In this document: one piece after another, positions 31,609-44,120 of the stretch | How positions within the stretch are numbered: the first letter of the stretch is position 1 | Layout of the letters: each line of letters opens with the position of its first letter | Assembly (NCBI GenBank): GCA_007115705.1 | Contig: QXEO01000411.1 | Span: 744,001-808,000 of the forward strand | DNA: 64,000 nucleotides | Direction: 5' to 3' | From: Dactylis glomerata | Taxonomy: Eukaryota; Streptophyta; Magnoliopsida; Poales; Poaceae | Position numbers and translations under genes: made by a program | The notes under the pieces: generated by a model | Told to the model about the DNA's origin: nothing | Seen by the model: the letters and a program-made list of their open reading frames with translations, nothing else | Databases searched by the model: none

Positions 31609-31806
31609 ATGGTAATCCAAGACCGCGTCCAAGCTGGTGAGCTTAACCACCACGCCTTCTCCTCCTTAGACCGATGTGAAATCGCCGGTATGTGGCTCAA
31701 GATGGTGATCGACTTCTTGGCTTCATGGTGCGTGTCATGCCAATTCATCGAGCCGGTCTTCTGTTTCGCCGAGGCCATCACCGGTGACATCGTCGATGAG
31801 CTCGGG
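31609..31806 (+). pseudogene. Thioredoxin h-like exon fragment with variant active site
   Basis: The frame encodes KMVIDFLASWCVSCQFIEPV, which closely follows plant thioredoxin h (VVIDFTASWCGPCRFIAPVF type). The active-site position reads WCVSC (31726-31740) instead of WCGPC. Both redox cysteines remain, but the conserved Gly-Pro is changed. Thioredoxins reduce protein disulfides in the cytosol. The upstream part (residues before MVIDF) is not thioredoxin-like, and the frame meets a possible GT donor (GTACGT) at 31807. No later exon with the cis-Pro region (MPTF) is seen in the next 2 kb. It is therefore most likely a gene fragment or dead duplicate. Confidence 0.6.
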
Positions 31807-31949
31807 GTACGTCCCTCTAGACCCAGGGCTGTTGTCATATCCATCCATGCATGTTCCCTGCTCTTCGGTCTGGACCATCTAATTATTGTATTTAGTATCG
31901 TTTTAGTTCATGCAATTCAGAAGGGAGAAGGCTCTGATTCTGGTTGATC

Positions 31950-33906
31950 TCGGACAGGTAGTAGTATGTACATTCCATGAATTCATTCCAACATTTCATG
32001 TTCTTCCAATTCAGTTTTAGTAGAATTGGATTCATGCTTATTTTAAGCCAGATGTTTTGGCTGTATTAAGACAGTCCCCAGCTTGGGAAATATAGAATCA
32101 GATGAATCAGGATGGCAGCAATGCTTCTCCCACCTTGTGTTTGTTTTATTTAGTAGTATTTTGAAACATATTTGCTCCAATGCAGTTAAGAAGAGATAAT
32201 ATAATAAAGGATGAGTGCCCCACAGGAATTGTTGTGCAATGTGGCAATATGGACATGGCATTATATTTTCTTTTCTCTTGATAGAAAATTTGGGAACTTT
32301 CCATGGGTTTGGCATGTTTTCCTTAATTTGTATCGGTCATGCTAGGATGTTTATTTTGTATCTGCTTCCTCAACCAACATTAAAGCTATCCGTTTTCAGG
32401 AAAACATAATTTGTTTAATTCTATCATGAATCATGATTCCGCCATCGGTAAGGTTGAGTATGCATGGAATAATAAAAAAATATGAGAAATCATAAATACC
32501 TTTTGAGTTTTTCTAATGCAAAAAGTTGTGACTTCATGTGCATTTAGGAAACTAACGCTAAACCTAATTTTTTTTAAACATCAGTTACCTTTGAAACACA
32601 GAGTAAAACAACCTAAGGATACACGCAAGATTTATAAACCCAACCGGAGGGAGTAGAAAGATTGCAACCATACCTTGCAAGCTATGGCTAGTCTAATAGT
32701 AGGTTGGCCAGAAATAGACATTTGGATATTATTATTGCACTACATGCATGCTTGGAGTTGACAGTTGCAAATATGCTTAGAACTGCCTTTGATAGCCTGA
32801 ATTTAGCAGATAATCACTTGTAAGTGAGATACATGCAGCTGTCTAGCATTTTGTGTAAGGAAAAAATTGTCCGTTTTGATTTTAGTATTAAGGATATATA
32901 ATTAGTGACTATAATGCAATTTCTCGGTGCTTTCAAAAATAGTTATGTTGTTTCATGACATGCAACAGCTTAAAATTTAGCAGTGTTAATATCTTCAATT
33001 AAATTTTATTAGTCAAGAAACAACCTTACTAGTAATGTGAAATGGCAAAAGAAAAAGCTTATATTAATTGTTCAATCTACCACGGGAACTTACATGGGAT
33101 GCACTCCCTATTTGATTCAATAAGTGTCAAACATGAACCTCTATCAACTCGGTCTAGACCATCTAGACAATTAGTCAGCAAGCAGCAAGAACTATGTATC
33201 AGTACAATGAATAGTGAAAAGTATATAGTTTAAAACACTTTTCGGTATTGTAACCCAATAATATTGTAGTTTTGTCAAACATATTAATACCCTATACCTA
33301 GTAGTATTTTGTTAGCAAATAAATATTGTCTCTCCACATGTCTTCTTTCTAATGGATAAACACTCAATTGCTCTTCCTCTTTCTCATCTTCTACGAGACT
33401 TTTTCTCTCTCTCTATTCTCCAACCGTTCTTCCAGTCTAAGAAAAATCAGAGTCTTTTTATACCCTAGATTCTGAACTACTTTGAAGGCTATCATGCTCC
33501 TCGAATTGCCATCAAACTAACGCAATCTATGGGTATCGATGGTGTCTTGTCTGTTTCTTATGTACATCCATGGAAAGCATTGTACAATATATTTATATAT
33601 ACATGAGAGATATAACTTAATTGATCAGCATGACAATTCATATAATGCACAAGTATTGAAGCTAGAGCGACCAAAGCCTCACAAAACTATGAAGCAAGCT
33701 CCAACACTGTGATAAGTAACCAATGATAGACTGATAGTCAATCATTATGTCCTAGATATAATAATTATATTTAATAGGTATGTGCATATCAAAATGTTCG
33801 TTAGATACCCCTTATGTGTGTGTCAGTTACTATGAGTACACAAAATCTAAAAATCACTAGGAAAAAAGCAAGAATGAGTAAAATATCATCAACATAGTAA
33901 ATAAAT
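31950..33906. other. Intergenic DNA, no gene seen
   Basis: AT-rich sequence with no recognisable coding motif. GGAGGGAGTA at about 32648 looks like one end of a Stowaway-type MITE, but no partner end was found. A pyrimidine-rich stretch lies at 33365-33440. Confidence 0.5.
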
Positions 33907-33915
33907 GGTGTACAC

Positions 33916-35464
33916 TAGGGGCGGAGCTAGGAAATTTTGTCAATGGGTTCACTCATGATTTAGGCGTAAACCAACTATAGTATTGTACTATTTTAGACCA
34001 CCTTAAAATCGCCATACGACTCAGCACAACATAAGAAAATTGAAATATCATAACATAGATAGCTCTTCTATACTTCTATTAAAAATAAAGGGTGTAGACA
34101 TACCGAGTAATTGAAATACTAAATCACTTGTTTACATATTTAATATAAAGCAGTAAAAAACTTTGTAACTTTATGGGCAGCTGTCGTCGTCCTGTGAAAA
34201 TTAAACAAAAATATCAAGTTAGTTTCATGAGTTTTAAACAAGTACAATTAAGTTAAACATGTCGAGTTACTTACATTTCAAAGTTTTCCTTGTCGATCTT
34301 TCATCTTCTTAAAAAGGTCAAACACTTCAGCATTACTAATGGTAGAAAACATATCCTTCTCCACATAGCAAGTAAGACAATCACCCATAAACTGGTCACC
34401 CATTTTATTGTGCAGCTTTTTCTTCACAACATTCGTAGCTGAAAAGCATCTCTCCACCGATGCCGTGGCAACCGGCAATATTAGTACTAACTTTAGAAGG
34501 TGATAGACCAGTGGAAAAGTAATATGCTTATTTGTCTGCATCATCAATTTAGCAAGGTCGGCAATCCCATCTAAATTGGCAAACCTTTCATCCGCTCGCA
34601 CATTATCAATGTAAGTTATAAGTTCATGGCCAAGATCATCGATTTGTTCTAAATTAAAATCATCTGGATAGAATTTAGCTAGCTCCATCAAGCTTTCTGA
34701 GTTAAAAGCACCAAAAGAGTCTTTTGGGCTAAAAGAAGCCATGTGACCAAGCAGTGCAGAGTTTACCTCATTGAAACGATCATCAAATTCTTGAATTTGC
34801 CAGTCAATAACAGACTGATTGCTTGCGCCTAACGGGTGGCCAAGAAGTACCTTCATCATTGCCTGAATCTAATGATCGTTTTGTTATTCCATAGTACCGT
34901 TCCATAACCTAAACTCGATAGATGTATAGAGAAAAACAATCATAAAATTAGGGCTAGACAGGAATTGCACATGAAGGAAAGAACAGAAGATTTGTTCAGT
35001 TGTTCTCGTACCTGAATCCCTTCCTGGATTGATTGGGACTGCGGTCAAGATTGCCGGCTTGCTGCTTCCGGCCGCCAATGTCCGGGCGACGAGCGACGGA
35101 GCGAGATCAGAGATGACAGAATCCTGCCTGACGCATGTTCCTCTTCGGTTGCGGCGGCTGCGACTCGAGCGAGAACCAAGTAGCCGAGAAAACTCCTCAT
35201 GTCTAGCACAGATTGTATGTACAGCGGTACAGGTCCAGATTGATTCACTTGTTTATGGCATGCTACTTCTTTTTTCATAAGGGGATATTTTATATGGGCC
35301 CAAAGTCTTTTCTCAATGGTTCAGCGAGCGACTAGGAAGTTGATGGGTTCAGACTTAACTTTTGGTTAGGTTCACCCAGCTTAATACATATACGAACCTA
35401 AGCAGCTGGCAAAAATTCGTTGGCGTCACCCGCACCCAATGCCTCAACGCCAGCTCCGCCACTG
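33916..35464 (-). mobile_element. Defective hAT transposon carrying a transposase remnant (1549 bp)
   Basis: It is flanked by the 8 bp repeat GTGTACAC (33908-33915 and 35465-35472). The ends TAGGGGCGGAGCT and, inverted, CAGTGGCGGAGCT match at 11 of 13 positions. The interior encodes the C-terminal part of a hAT transposase on the minus strand (34859-34278). The rest of the transposase gene has been deleted, so this is an internally deleted derivative. Confidence 0.88.
34278..34859 (-). pseudogene. hAT transposase, C-terminal fragment with dimerisation domain
   Basis: A 193-residue frame ends with the hAT-family dimerisation motif: FPLVYHLLKLVLILPVATAS followed by VERCFSATNVVKKKLHNKMG and a C-terminal helix. 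The pattern, LxLxLPVATASVERxFSAxxxVKxxLRNxM, belongs to the plant TTF-type/ZMYM1-like hAT transposases. The N-terminal zinc finger and most of the RNase H-like catalytic core are absent. The first Met is simply where the frame opens. The fragment lies inside matching hAT ends and cannot make an active transposase. Confidence 0.85.
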
Positions 35465-35724
35465 GTGTACACCTTCTAAAAAATCCAATAAAATTATGTT
35501 AGTTTTTATATTGTTTATATTTTATGGATGAATTATTTTAAATATTTTTTGCTAACTTTATCATCGACCTTGCAGAATATAGTTAATCATATAAATTACT
35601 CACCGACCTAGCTCAATCTCATCGGAGTAGTTAAACTTAATTCACGGTGAGCTCTGAAGTGGTTCACGGACATACTTCCATGCAAGTATGGAATTGCTAC
35701 GTTTTAAATAGTAGACTAGTAGTA

Positions 35725-35961
35725 CTCCCTCTGGTTTATTTTAATAGGCACGCACATTGTTCAAGCATAAACTTTGACAACCCATTTTGTCAAAAAAATA
35801 TGAGATATATTCCAGAGAAACTATACTGTTGAATTCACATTGAAAAGATATTTTCAATGGTATAATTTGTTTGAGATAATATTCATCAATTTCTCACTAA
35901 AATTAATTGTCAAAATTTTGCTTGAACTACGTGCGTGCTTGTTAAACTAAATCGGAGGCAG
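35725..35961. mobile_element. Stowaway-type MITE (237 bp)
   Basis: TA duplications at 35723-35724 and 35962-35963 flank inverted ends CTCCCTCTGGTTTATTTTAA and, at the right end inverted, CTGCCTCCGATTTAGTTTAA. The similarity continues inward to about 30 bp (AGGCACGCA versus AAGCACGCA). It has no coding capacity. Confidence 0.85.
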
Positions 35962-35964
35962 TAA

Positions 35965-37025
35965 TTTGCATCTAAGATGGTGTCAAAGTGATATATATTC
36001 TTTTTTTACTTTGAGGATGTAATGATAGAATTATCAAGATCATTAATGAAAATGGTCGTACACCATTGGTTTATAATGACTAGTTACCTATGTCAGTAAT
36101 TATTGATGGTGGTTGGTAATCGAAGTGCAACTATGTATATTTCATGAATCTAGAGGTTATATCCAGATAAGAAGTATTTTCACATGTGGCCTTGATATGT
36201 AATGGTAGATTGAGAGGATCTCAATTAAGAGATTTCATTTCTATTGTAACTTTATCTAGGATTATAGGATGTTTGACACAAGTTTTTCGTATATTTAGGA
36301 TGCTCTTGTGTGTTAGTAATATAGTTTGTCGCTAGTATGAAGTAGTGTGCACATATAAGACAAACATTATATCCTTTAAGCTCTATTTCATTGGAACTAA
36401 CATGGAAATTGTGTGCTATATCATGAAAACTAATAATCGCTTTAAAATGTCATATAGATGTGAATACTATACTACCTGTTTCTACTTGATATTGGTAGTA
36501 TGGTGCTTGTTGTGTTAATGATCAATGCATTCATGACATGCATTGTATATTTATACAAATATTGACTAAGCTCACTTGAGATAGTGACGTTAGGTCAAGC
36601 TGTCCATTAGAATGTACTGGATACACCAAATGTTTACGTAATCCAAGATATAGAGTGTTCTTGTATCTTTGTAGTGGTGTTCTTGTCATGTTAAAATAAT
36701 TCATGTATAGAAACTATTTCATATTTGGATACTTATTCATATATAATGCCATGTGTCTAAAATATGTAGTTATAAAATCAAAGAGAGTTATGTATTCATG
36801 GTGAGGGTGCATATTTTATGTTTGTAACCATATGTGGATGGTCCTAACAGACCATTTAGACGGCGATGCTTATGTGTTGGTTTTTTCTCTTCCTAATTTA
36901 GTGGACATGTATTGGCATCTAGCTTCCAAAACAATGTTTCACATGAATATCAAACTGGGTTGTTATTCGATCTTAATGTACTTTCTAAGATAGAAAAATT
37001 GATTCTTGTCCCTTGAGCGTATGTT
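35965..37025. other. Intergenic DNA, no gene seen
   Basis: AT-rich host sequence up to the copia target site. The region just left of the copia element (to 37030) was contiguous with 48472 before insertion. Confidence 0.5.
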
Positions 37026-37030
37026 ACGAG

Positions 37031-38206
37031 TGAAAGAGCATTTCCCGCCTAATTGATTTTGGCGTTTGTTAACAATACATTATCTATTAATGTGTGATTA
37101 TGCTTTGCAGGATTTTATTATGTTCTTGCACAAGATATTGGGTTTCCTATGTTATACTTGGTATTTATTATTGTCCAGAGGAAACTCTCGAGGAAATGGT
37201 ACAAATATGCTCTGGGAATTGTTTGATATGAAGCTTGGCCAGGAAGGCCGGCTTTAGCCGGTCCCCAGACCGGCTATAGCCGGCCTGCCCATTTTCAGAA
37301 GGGGCAATGCGCCTCTGGCGTAACCCGGGTATTTGTCCGGCTTTTTCCGGCAGGGCCGGATTTTTTGGTCCGGCTTTAGCCGGCCTGGAGACCGGCTTTA
37401 GCCGGTGTGTACGGCTTTAGCCGGACTTAACTCCGGCTTTAGCCGGACTTTCCTGGCTGGCAACGGTCAGATTTTGGTGGGGGTATATATACCCTCACCT
37501 TCTTCCCCAATGAGCAGCTCATCCAAAATAGAAGAACACCATTATTTTGAGCCACCAAATCAACTAGATCTCCTCCCTCAACCCACCAAAGCTCTTGATC
37601 TTTGGAGAATCGAAGGAGAAGACCATCATCTACATCCTCACCGAAGCGATTTGATTTCCCCTCTCATTTGCTTGAGGGCCCTTGTGTCTTGGGTTCCCTT
37701 GTGTCCCAAGACCTTGATTTGTGTATTTGATATATTGCTACTTGTTGTTTGACAGCATTGTGTTGTGCTTGGGAGCCTCCAATTCGGTTGTGGATGCGTG
37801 CCCCAAGATTGTAAAGGCCGGTTCCGCCTTGAGGAATCCCTTAGTGGAAAGTGAGCTAGGCCTTTGTGGCGGAAGCTTGCACCGGAGAATAGGGTGAGCC
37901 TTTGTGGCGTTGGTTAGGCCTTTGTGGCAACCACACCCCTCCAACGTAGACGTACTTCCCCTAAAAAGGAAGGAACTATGGGAATTACATCCTTGTCTCC
38001 GTGTGCTCCACTCTCGGTTACCTCTATCCTTTATTGCCTTTACTTATTGTATCTTGTTTAGCTTGCTAGTTGACATATAGGTAAATCCACCTTAGTTGCA
38101 TATCTAGAGAATTTACCTTTGTGTCAAGCCTAAATTGAAAAAGAACTAAAATTTGAGGAGCACCTATTCACCCCCCCCCCCTCTAGGTGCCCATACGATC
38201 CGTTCA
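37031..38206 (+). repeat. Copia 5' LTR with CCGGCTTTAGCCGG palindrome array
   Basis: It starts TGAAAGAGCATTTCCC and ends GATCCGTTCA. About seven copies of CCGGCTTTAGCCGG, CCGGCTATAGCCGG or close variants lie between 37246 and 37450, upstream of a TATA-like GGGTATATATACCCTC (about 37481-37495), which is the likely promoter. Confidence 0.95.
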
Positions 38207-38208
38207 AT

Positions 38209-38220
38209 TGATATCAGAGC
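38209..38220 (+). promoter_or_regulatory. Primer-binding site, initiator tRNA-Met type
   Basis: TGATATCAGAGC, two bases after the LTR, differs at one position from the usual TGGTATCAGAGC complementary to initiator tRNA-Met. Confidence 0.85.
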
Positions 38221-38254
38221 CTCGGCTCTTATTCGGGCTTAACCGCCTAAGAGT

Positions 38255-40729
38255 ATGGATCCTCCACCTAAAGAGGGCTCGGGTCAAGTCTCTATGGATG
38301 AGTTCAAATCTTTGGAATCATCCATGACTTCCATGACATCTCAAATAAGTGAGTTGCGTGAAATGATAGCGCAACTCATGCAAGCTAAAACTACTAATGC
38401 TTCTCCACCTCCGAAAAAACCCGCTACTCCACAAGTGGAGAATGTGGGGATAAATGAGGAGGGTGCCGACGAAAATGGCGATGCTAAGTCTTCCACCAAG
38501 GACGACGGGAAAGGTGAATACCCACATTGGTATTCACCCGACCCGCCGGTTCCTCATCCTCATATTAACCATAGAGGTGATCCGCCTAAGCTTGATGCAT
38601 TAAACTTTGGTCAATGGCAATATCAAATGATCTCTCATATGTGCAGTTCTTGCATTGAGCTTTGGAGGATTGTTGAAGAAGGATTCAAGGCCGTGGATCC
38701 CACCAACATGACAAGAAGAGAGACGGTCAATAGTCAACTCAATTCCACCGCTCTCCACATGATTCAAGTCGCCGTTGGGCCCAAGGACTTGCCTCACATC
38801 CAACACTTCTCCACCGCCAAAGAAGCTTAGCAAGGACTCTCCGACGTCTTTGTAGGCAATGAGAGCATGAAGAAAACAAGATATATTGCCTTCTCAAATC
38901 AAGCGGAGGGTTTCTTCATGATGGATGGTGAGGATCATCAAGAGATGTATAGAAGACTCAAGGCTATTGCTACCACCTTCAAGAACCTCGGTGCTCACCA
39001 TATTGATGATGAGTGGATCAAGATGAAGTACATTCTTGCTCTCACTCCATATGAGCCCGCGGATGTGAAGAGTGTTCAAGGAAAGCACAACTTCAATGAG
39101 ATGACCTCCAATCAAGTGATGCAAGAGATTCAAGCCTACAAGGTGTCCGCACAAAATGCGGAAGATGCTCGTGCTCGTGCCATAGGAATGCAAAGAAGCT
39201 CCAATCTTGCATTAAAAGCTAGTGTGGTTGAGAAAGAGCTTCCACTTCAAGCAAGCATGGAAGCAAGGCTTGAAATGTGTCCCGAGGACATAAGGCATGA
39301 GTACAATGAGCACATGGCCTTCTATGGAAAAACCTTTTGGGTTGATCCACACAAGGCTAAAGAAGACAATCAAAGAAGAAGCAAGTCAAGTGGCTATCAA
39401 AGGAATGACAACAATGGTCAAAGGGTGAGGACATGCTACAATTGCAATGATAGATTTCACTTTGTTGCCGAGTGCCCTTATGAGAAGAGAGAAGACCATG
39501 GTGGAAAGCTCATCTTCAAAAGCAAGACCAAGTCACCATCCAAGAAGCCATTTGTGAAGAAGGGTGGACCAAAGAAGAAACAACCAAAGTTTGTGTTCTT
39601 GACTCAAGAAGAGTACTCCGCAAGTGAGAGTGATGAAGAAGAAACCACAACTAGTGAGATGGCCGCGATGGCAACCACCTCCACTTCCTCCACATCACTC
39701 TTTGAATCCCCCAATGAGGACTCTCTTGTCAAGAACGTCAAGTGCCTTATGGCCAAGTCTTCCGAGGTATCACCCACATCTTTCTCTTCCTCTAAGACAA
39801 ATGATGCTTCCTTGAATGATCTTGCTAGTCTTAGAGTAAAGGAAGAAATTGTTGCTTTTGATGATTATGTGTCTAGTATAGATGGTGTTCACAAGCTTCA
39901 CTTTGAACGTCTATTGAGCCAATATGGTAAAACACTTGAAAAACTAGATGAACAAATGAGGCTTGAAAAAGAATATGCTCAAGATATTGCCTCACTAACC
40001 GAGTCTCTTGAAGAAGAGCAAGAGGAACGAGCAACTCTTGAAGAGAAGCTCGATTCCATTGAGGAAACTAATAATGAAGTTGTTGCCAAACTCATTAAAG
40101 AGCGTGACCATGCTCGTGCTAAAGTAAAAATGCTTAAAAAGGAAAAGGTTGAATTTGGTGTTGGTCATGATATACTTGTTAAGGATTTAGAAGATCTTGA
40201 CAAGGCTCACAAGGCCTTGAAAAGTGAACACTCTATTCTTACCAAGTCACATGAACAACTTCAAATTCAATTGACTAAGAATAATGTGCCTAGTTCTTCT
40301 ACTTCTACTTGTGATCATGCAAATGTTATTGAAGAAAATGCTAGGTTGAAAGATGAGCTTGCCAAGTCCTCCATTCCCATAGGTGAGAAAAACTTGAATG
40401 ACCTTTTGAGTAAGCAAAAGGCATTCGGTGATAAAACGGGGATTGGCTTTGTCTCAAAGAAGAAGAAGAAGAAGAAGAACAAGAAAAAGAAGGCCAAGCC
40501 CGCACAAGCAAAGAAGGATCCTATTGTGGGTGGCAAAGCCACTCATGATGATCATGCGGGAATTGCTAACCCTCACTATGTTTTATTTCGTGATTATTAT
40601 GGTGATGTTTATGCAAAATATGTTGGTCCAAATGATGGTTATGTTGCTTGGTCTATTTGGGTTCCAAAGACCCTTGTTGCTAACAAAAGAGGACCCATTG
40701 AAAAATGGGGACCTAAAACCAAGCAATGA
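38255..40729 (+). pseudogene. gag: Copia gag, one internal stop
   Basis: The frame starts at ATG 38255 and runs to TGA 40727-40729, with a single in-frame TAG at 38828-38830 where related gags usually have Trp. N-terminal residues form an acidic/coiled leader. A gag domain starts near LDALNFGQWQYQMISHMCS. A CCHC zinc knuckle (CYNCNDRFHFVAEC) lies at 39434-39475, followed by a Lys-rich segment, a Ser/Thr-rich linker, a long coiled coil (about 39900-40390) and a run of lysines near 40459-40510. This protein would package the RNA. Apart from the one stop it is complete, about 825 residues, long for copia but usual for SIRE-type elements. Confidence 0.88.
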
Positions 40730-40739
40730 TCTCTTATAG

Positions 40740-43700
40740 GACTATGCTTCCGGTGGATCGAAATGGGTGCTTGATAGTGGATGCACAAGTCATATGACCG
40801 GAAGCAAGGAGATTATGACGGAGATGAGACCTAATGACAACCACATAATCGTCACTTATGGAGACATGTCACAATCCGAGGTATTGGGTCTTGGCAAGGT
40901 GGTGGTCGCACCGGATATTTCCCTTGTGGACGTCATGCTTGTTGAGACCCTAGGTTACAATTTACTTTCAGTTCGTGCACTTGGTAAGATGGGCTTTGCC
41001 GTCTTCATTGATAATGAAATTGTGGTACTCTTGTGGAGCAAGTCTCTAAAGGTCGCTTTCGTTGGGCACATTGAAAATAACTTGTATGTGGTGGACTTCT
41101 CGGGGAAAACCACTACAAGTGCAATGTGTTTATTTGGAAAGGCCGATGTGGGTTGGCTTTGGCATCGCCGACTAGCCCATGTCAATATGAGAACTTTGCA
41201 AAGCCTTCACAAGGGTGGCCACATACTCGGACTAAAAGAGAATGTTTCTTTTGCCAAAGATCGTGTTTGCAGGGCTTGCGTTCTAGGAAAAATGCATGAT
41301 TCTCCCCACCCAAGCAAGACTATCATTTCTTCCAAGAGGATCTTGGAGCTCCTTCATGTGGATCTTTTTGGTCCTCCCTCTCATGCAAGTCTTGGTGGGA
41401 AGAAATATTGCTTGGTGATTGTTGATGACTATTCAAGATATACTTGGGTTTACTTCTTCAAGCATAAGAGTGAGACTCAACAAACCGTCATCGACTTTGC
41501 CAAGGAAGTTGAACGTCAACATGGGCAAACTATTTTGGCAATTAGAAGTGACAATGGCTCGGAGTTCAAGAACTACACCTTAAATGGATTTCTTAGTGAT
41601 GAGGGGATTCGTCATCAATATTCCGCTGCATACACCCCTCAACAAAATAGTGTAGCCGAGAGGAAGAACCGGACTCTTATGGATATGGCTAGGTCCATGT
41701 TGGCGGAGTTTAAGTCTCCATACAACTTTTGGGCCGAAGCTATCTCTACGGCTTGTCACTCTTCAAACCGGCTCTTCCTCCGCAAAGGCCTAAACAAGAC
41801 TCCATATGAAATACTCACCGGAAGCAAGCCCAACATCTCCTACTACCGGGTTTTCGGGTGTAAGTGTTTCTTTCAAAGAAAAGGAGTTCGTTTAGGTAAA
41901 TTTGATCCGAAAGCAATAGAAGGTATTTTTGTTGGTTATGGTGCCGAATCCCACACTTATAGAGTCTTCAACAAGTCCACCGGAGGTGTTGAAGAATCTT
42001 GTAGTGTGGTATTCGAAGAGAATGACGGCTCCCAAGGGGGGCAAGATGTTGTTTCTTGTGATGTAGATAATGAAATACCTTGAGAAGACATAGGAAGAAT
42101 GGGCGTGGGATTTTTCCGCCCCATTGAGGGACACCTTGTGGCCGACCGGGAAGGACTATGCTCTACTCAAGTGGAGCCTTCATCTTCACAAGCTCAACAA
42201 GCCTCTCCCAAGGAAGCAACTAATGCACCAACCGAAGAACAAGTCAAGGACCTTCATGAAGAAGAAGGGGCACCACCATCCTCTCCGGTTATCTCAACCG
42301 CCCCCAATTCTTCACAAGACCAAGATCAACCTACTCATGAAGATAATGATGATCAAGGTCAATTTGATGGTCAAGACGGGGACCAAAATGATCAAGATGA
42401 TCAAGTGACTCCTCCAAGGTCAAATGAGGAGATCGAAGCCCGTCGCAAGAAAAGAGTTGAAAGGGATTTGGAGCTTAAAGGTCATACCCTTGAGAGGGTT
42501 ATTGGAGATTTAAGAAGCAAAGTGTCAACCCGGCGTCAATTGGCATAATTTAGCTCTCATCATGCTTATATCTCCATGGTTGAACCCAAGAAAGTATTTG
42601 AAGCTCTTGAAGATCCGGATTGGTTGGATGCTATGCATGAAGAACTCAACAACTTCAAGCGCAATAATGTATGGGTGTTAGTGGAGAAACCAAAGGAGTG
42701 CCGCAATGTGATTGGCACAAAGTGGATATTCAAGAACAAGCAAGATGAGCATGGAATTGTTGTGAGGAACAAGGCTAGATTGGTTGCTCAAGGTTTCTCT
42801 CAATTGGAAGGAATTGACTTTGGAGAAACTTATGCTCTCGTGGCTCGCCTTGAGTCCATCCGTATCCTTCTTGCATATGCCACTCATCATAATTTTAAGT
42901 TGTAACAAATGGATGTTAAGAGTGCATTTCTTAATGGTCCATTGAAAGAGGAAGTGTATGTTAAGCAACCCCCGGGGTTTGAGGATCTCAACTTTCCTAA
43001 CCATGTCTACAAACTCCATAAGGCACTCTATGGCCTTAAACAAGCCCCACATGCGTGGTATGAGCACCTTAGGGAGTTGTTGTTAGACCATGGGTTTGAA
43101 GTTGGGCAAATCGATCCTACTCTTTTTACTAAGAGGGTCAATGGGGAGCTTTTCGTATGCCAACTATATGTTGATGATATTATCTTTGGCTCTACTAACA
43201 AAGCTTTTAATGATGAATTTTCAAAGCTTATGACCGATAGGTTCAAGATGTCTATGATGGGCGAAATGAAGTTCTTTCTTGGTTTTGAAATCAAGCAATT
43301 GAAAGAAGGGACTTTTATCTATCAAGCCAAATATGTCCAAGACATGCTCAAGAGGTTCAAGATGAAGGAACTAAATGGGGCCGCCACACCAATGGCCACA
43401 AAATGTCATCTTGAACTTGATCCCAATGGTAAAGATGTGGATCAAAAGGTATACCGTTCTATGATCGGTTCCTTGCTTTACCTTTGCGCATCTAGACCCG
43501 ATATTGTGTTGAGTGTAGGTGTGTGTGCAAGGTATCAAGCCGCTCCTAAAGAAAGCCACCTTATGGCGGTTAAGAGAATCTTTCGATATTTGGTTCATAC
43601 CCCAACTTATGGGCTTTGGTATCCCAAAGGCTCGGATTTCTCTCTTTGTGGTTTCACGGATTCGGATTGGGCCGGTGACAAGGATGATAACAAATCAACC

Positions 43701-44120
43701 TCCGGAGCATGCCAATTTCTTGGTAGGTCTTTGGTGTGTTGGTCTTCTAAGAAGCAAAATTGTATATCTCTCTCCACCGCCGAAGCCGAATACATTGCCG
43801 CCGCAAGTGGATGCACTCAATTGTTGTGGATGAGGCAAACTTTAAGGGAATATGGTGTCAATTGTGACAAAGTGCCTCTTTTATGTGACAATGAGAGTGC
43901 TATCAAGATAGCCTATAATCCGGTGCAACATTCAAGAACCAAGCATATTGAGATCCGGAATCATTTTATTAGAGATCATGTTGCCCGTGGTGATATTGAG
44001 CTTGCATATGTAAGCACCAAGGATCAACTTGCCGATATATTCACGAAGCCCCTTGATGAAGCAAGATTTGGATATTTGAGGAATGAGCTAAATATCATTG
44101 ATTCAAGGAGTGTGGCTTGA
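40740..44120 (+). pseudogene. pol: Copia pol (protease-integrase-RT-RNase H), three internal stops
   Basis: It lies in another frame from gag, opening just after a TAG at 40737-40739. The protease motif LDSGCTSHMTG is at about 40770. The integrase has the HHCC region (HRRLAH...CRACVLG) and the catalytic triad in HVDLFGPP, IRSDNGSEF and SVAERKNRT. RT includes KWIFKNKQDEHG, KARLVAQGF, QMDVKSAFLNG and YVDDIIFGSTN. RNase H shows GFTDSDWAGDKDDNKSTSG and STAEAEYIAAA. All parts share one frame but are cut by TGA 42081-42083, TAA 42546-42548 and TAA 42903-42905 (the last replaces a probable Tyr just before the RT core). The copy cannot make an active polyprotein without readthrough or help in trans. 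Confidence 0.92.

Noticed and set aside
32640..32656. A MITE suggested by GGAGGGAGTA
   Set aside because: No matching left end was found within 600 bp.
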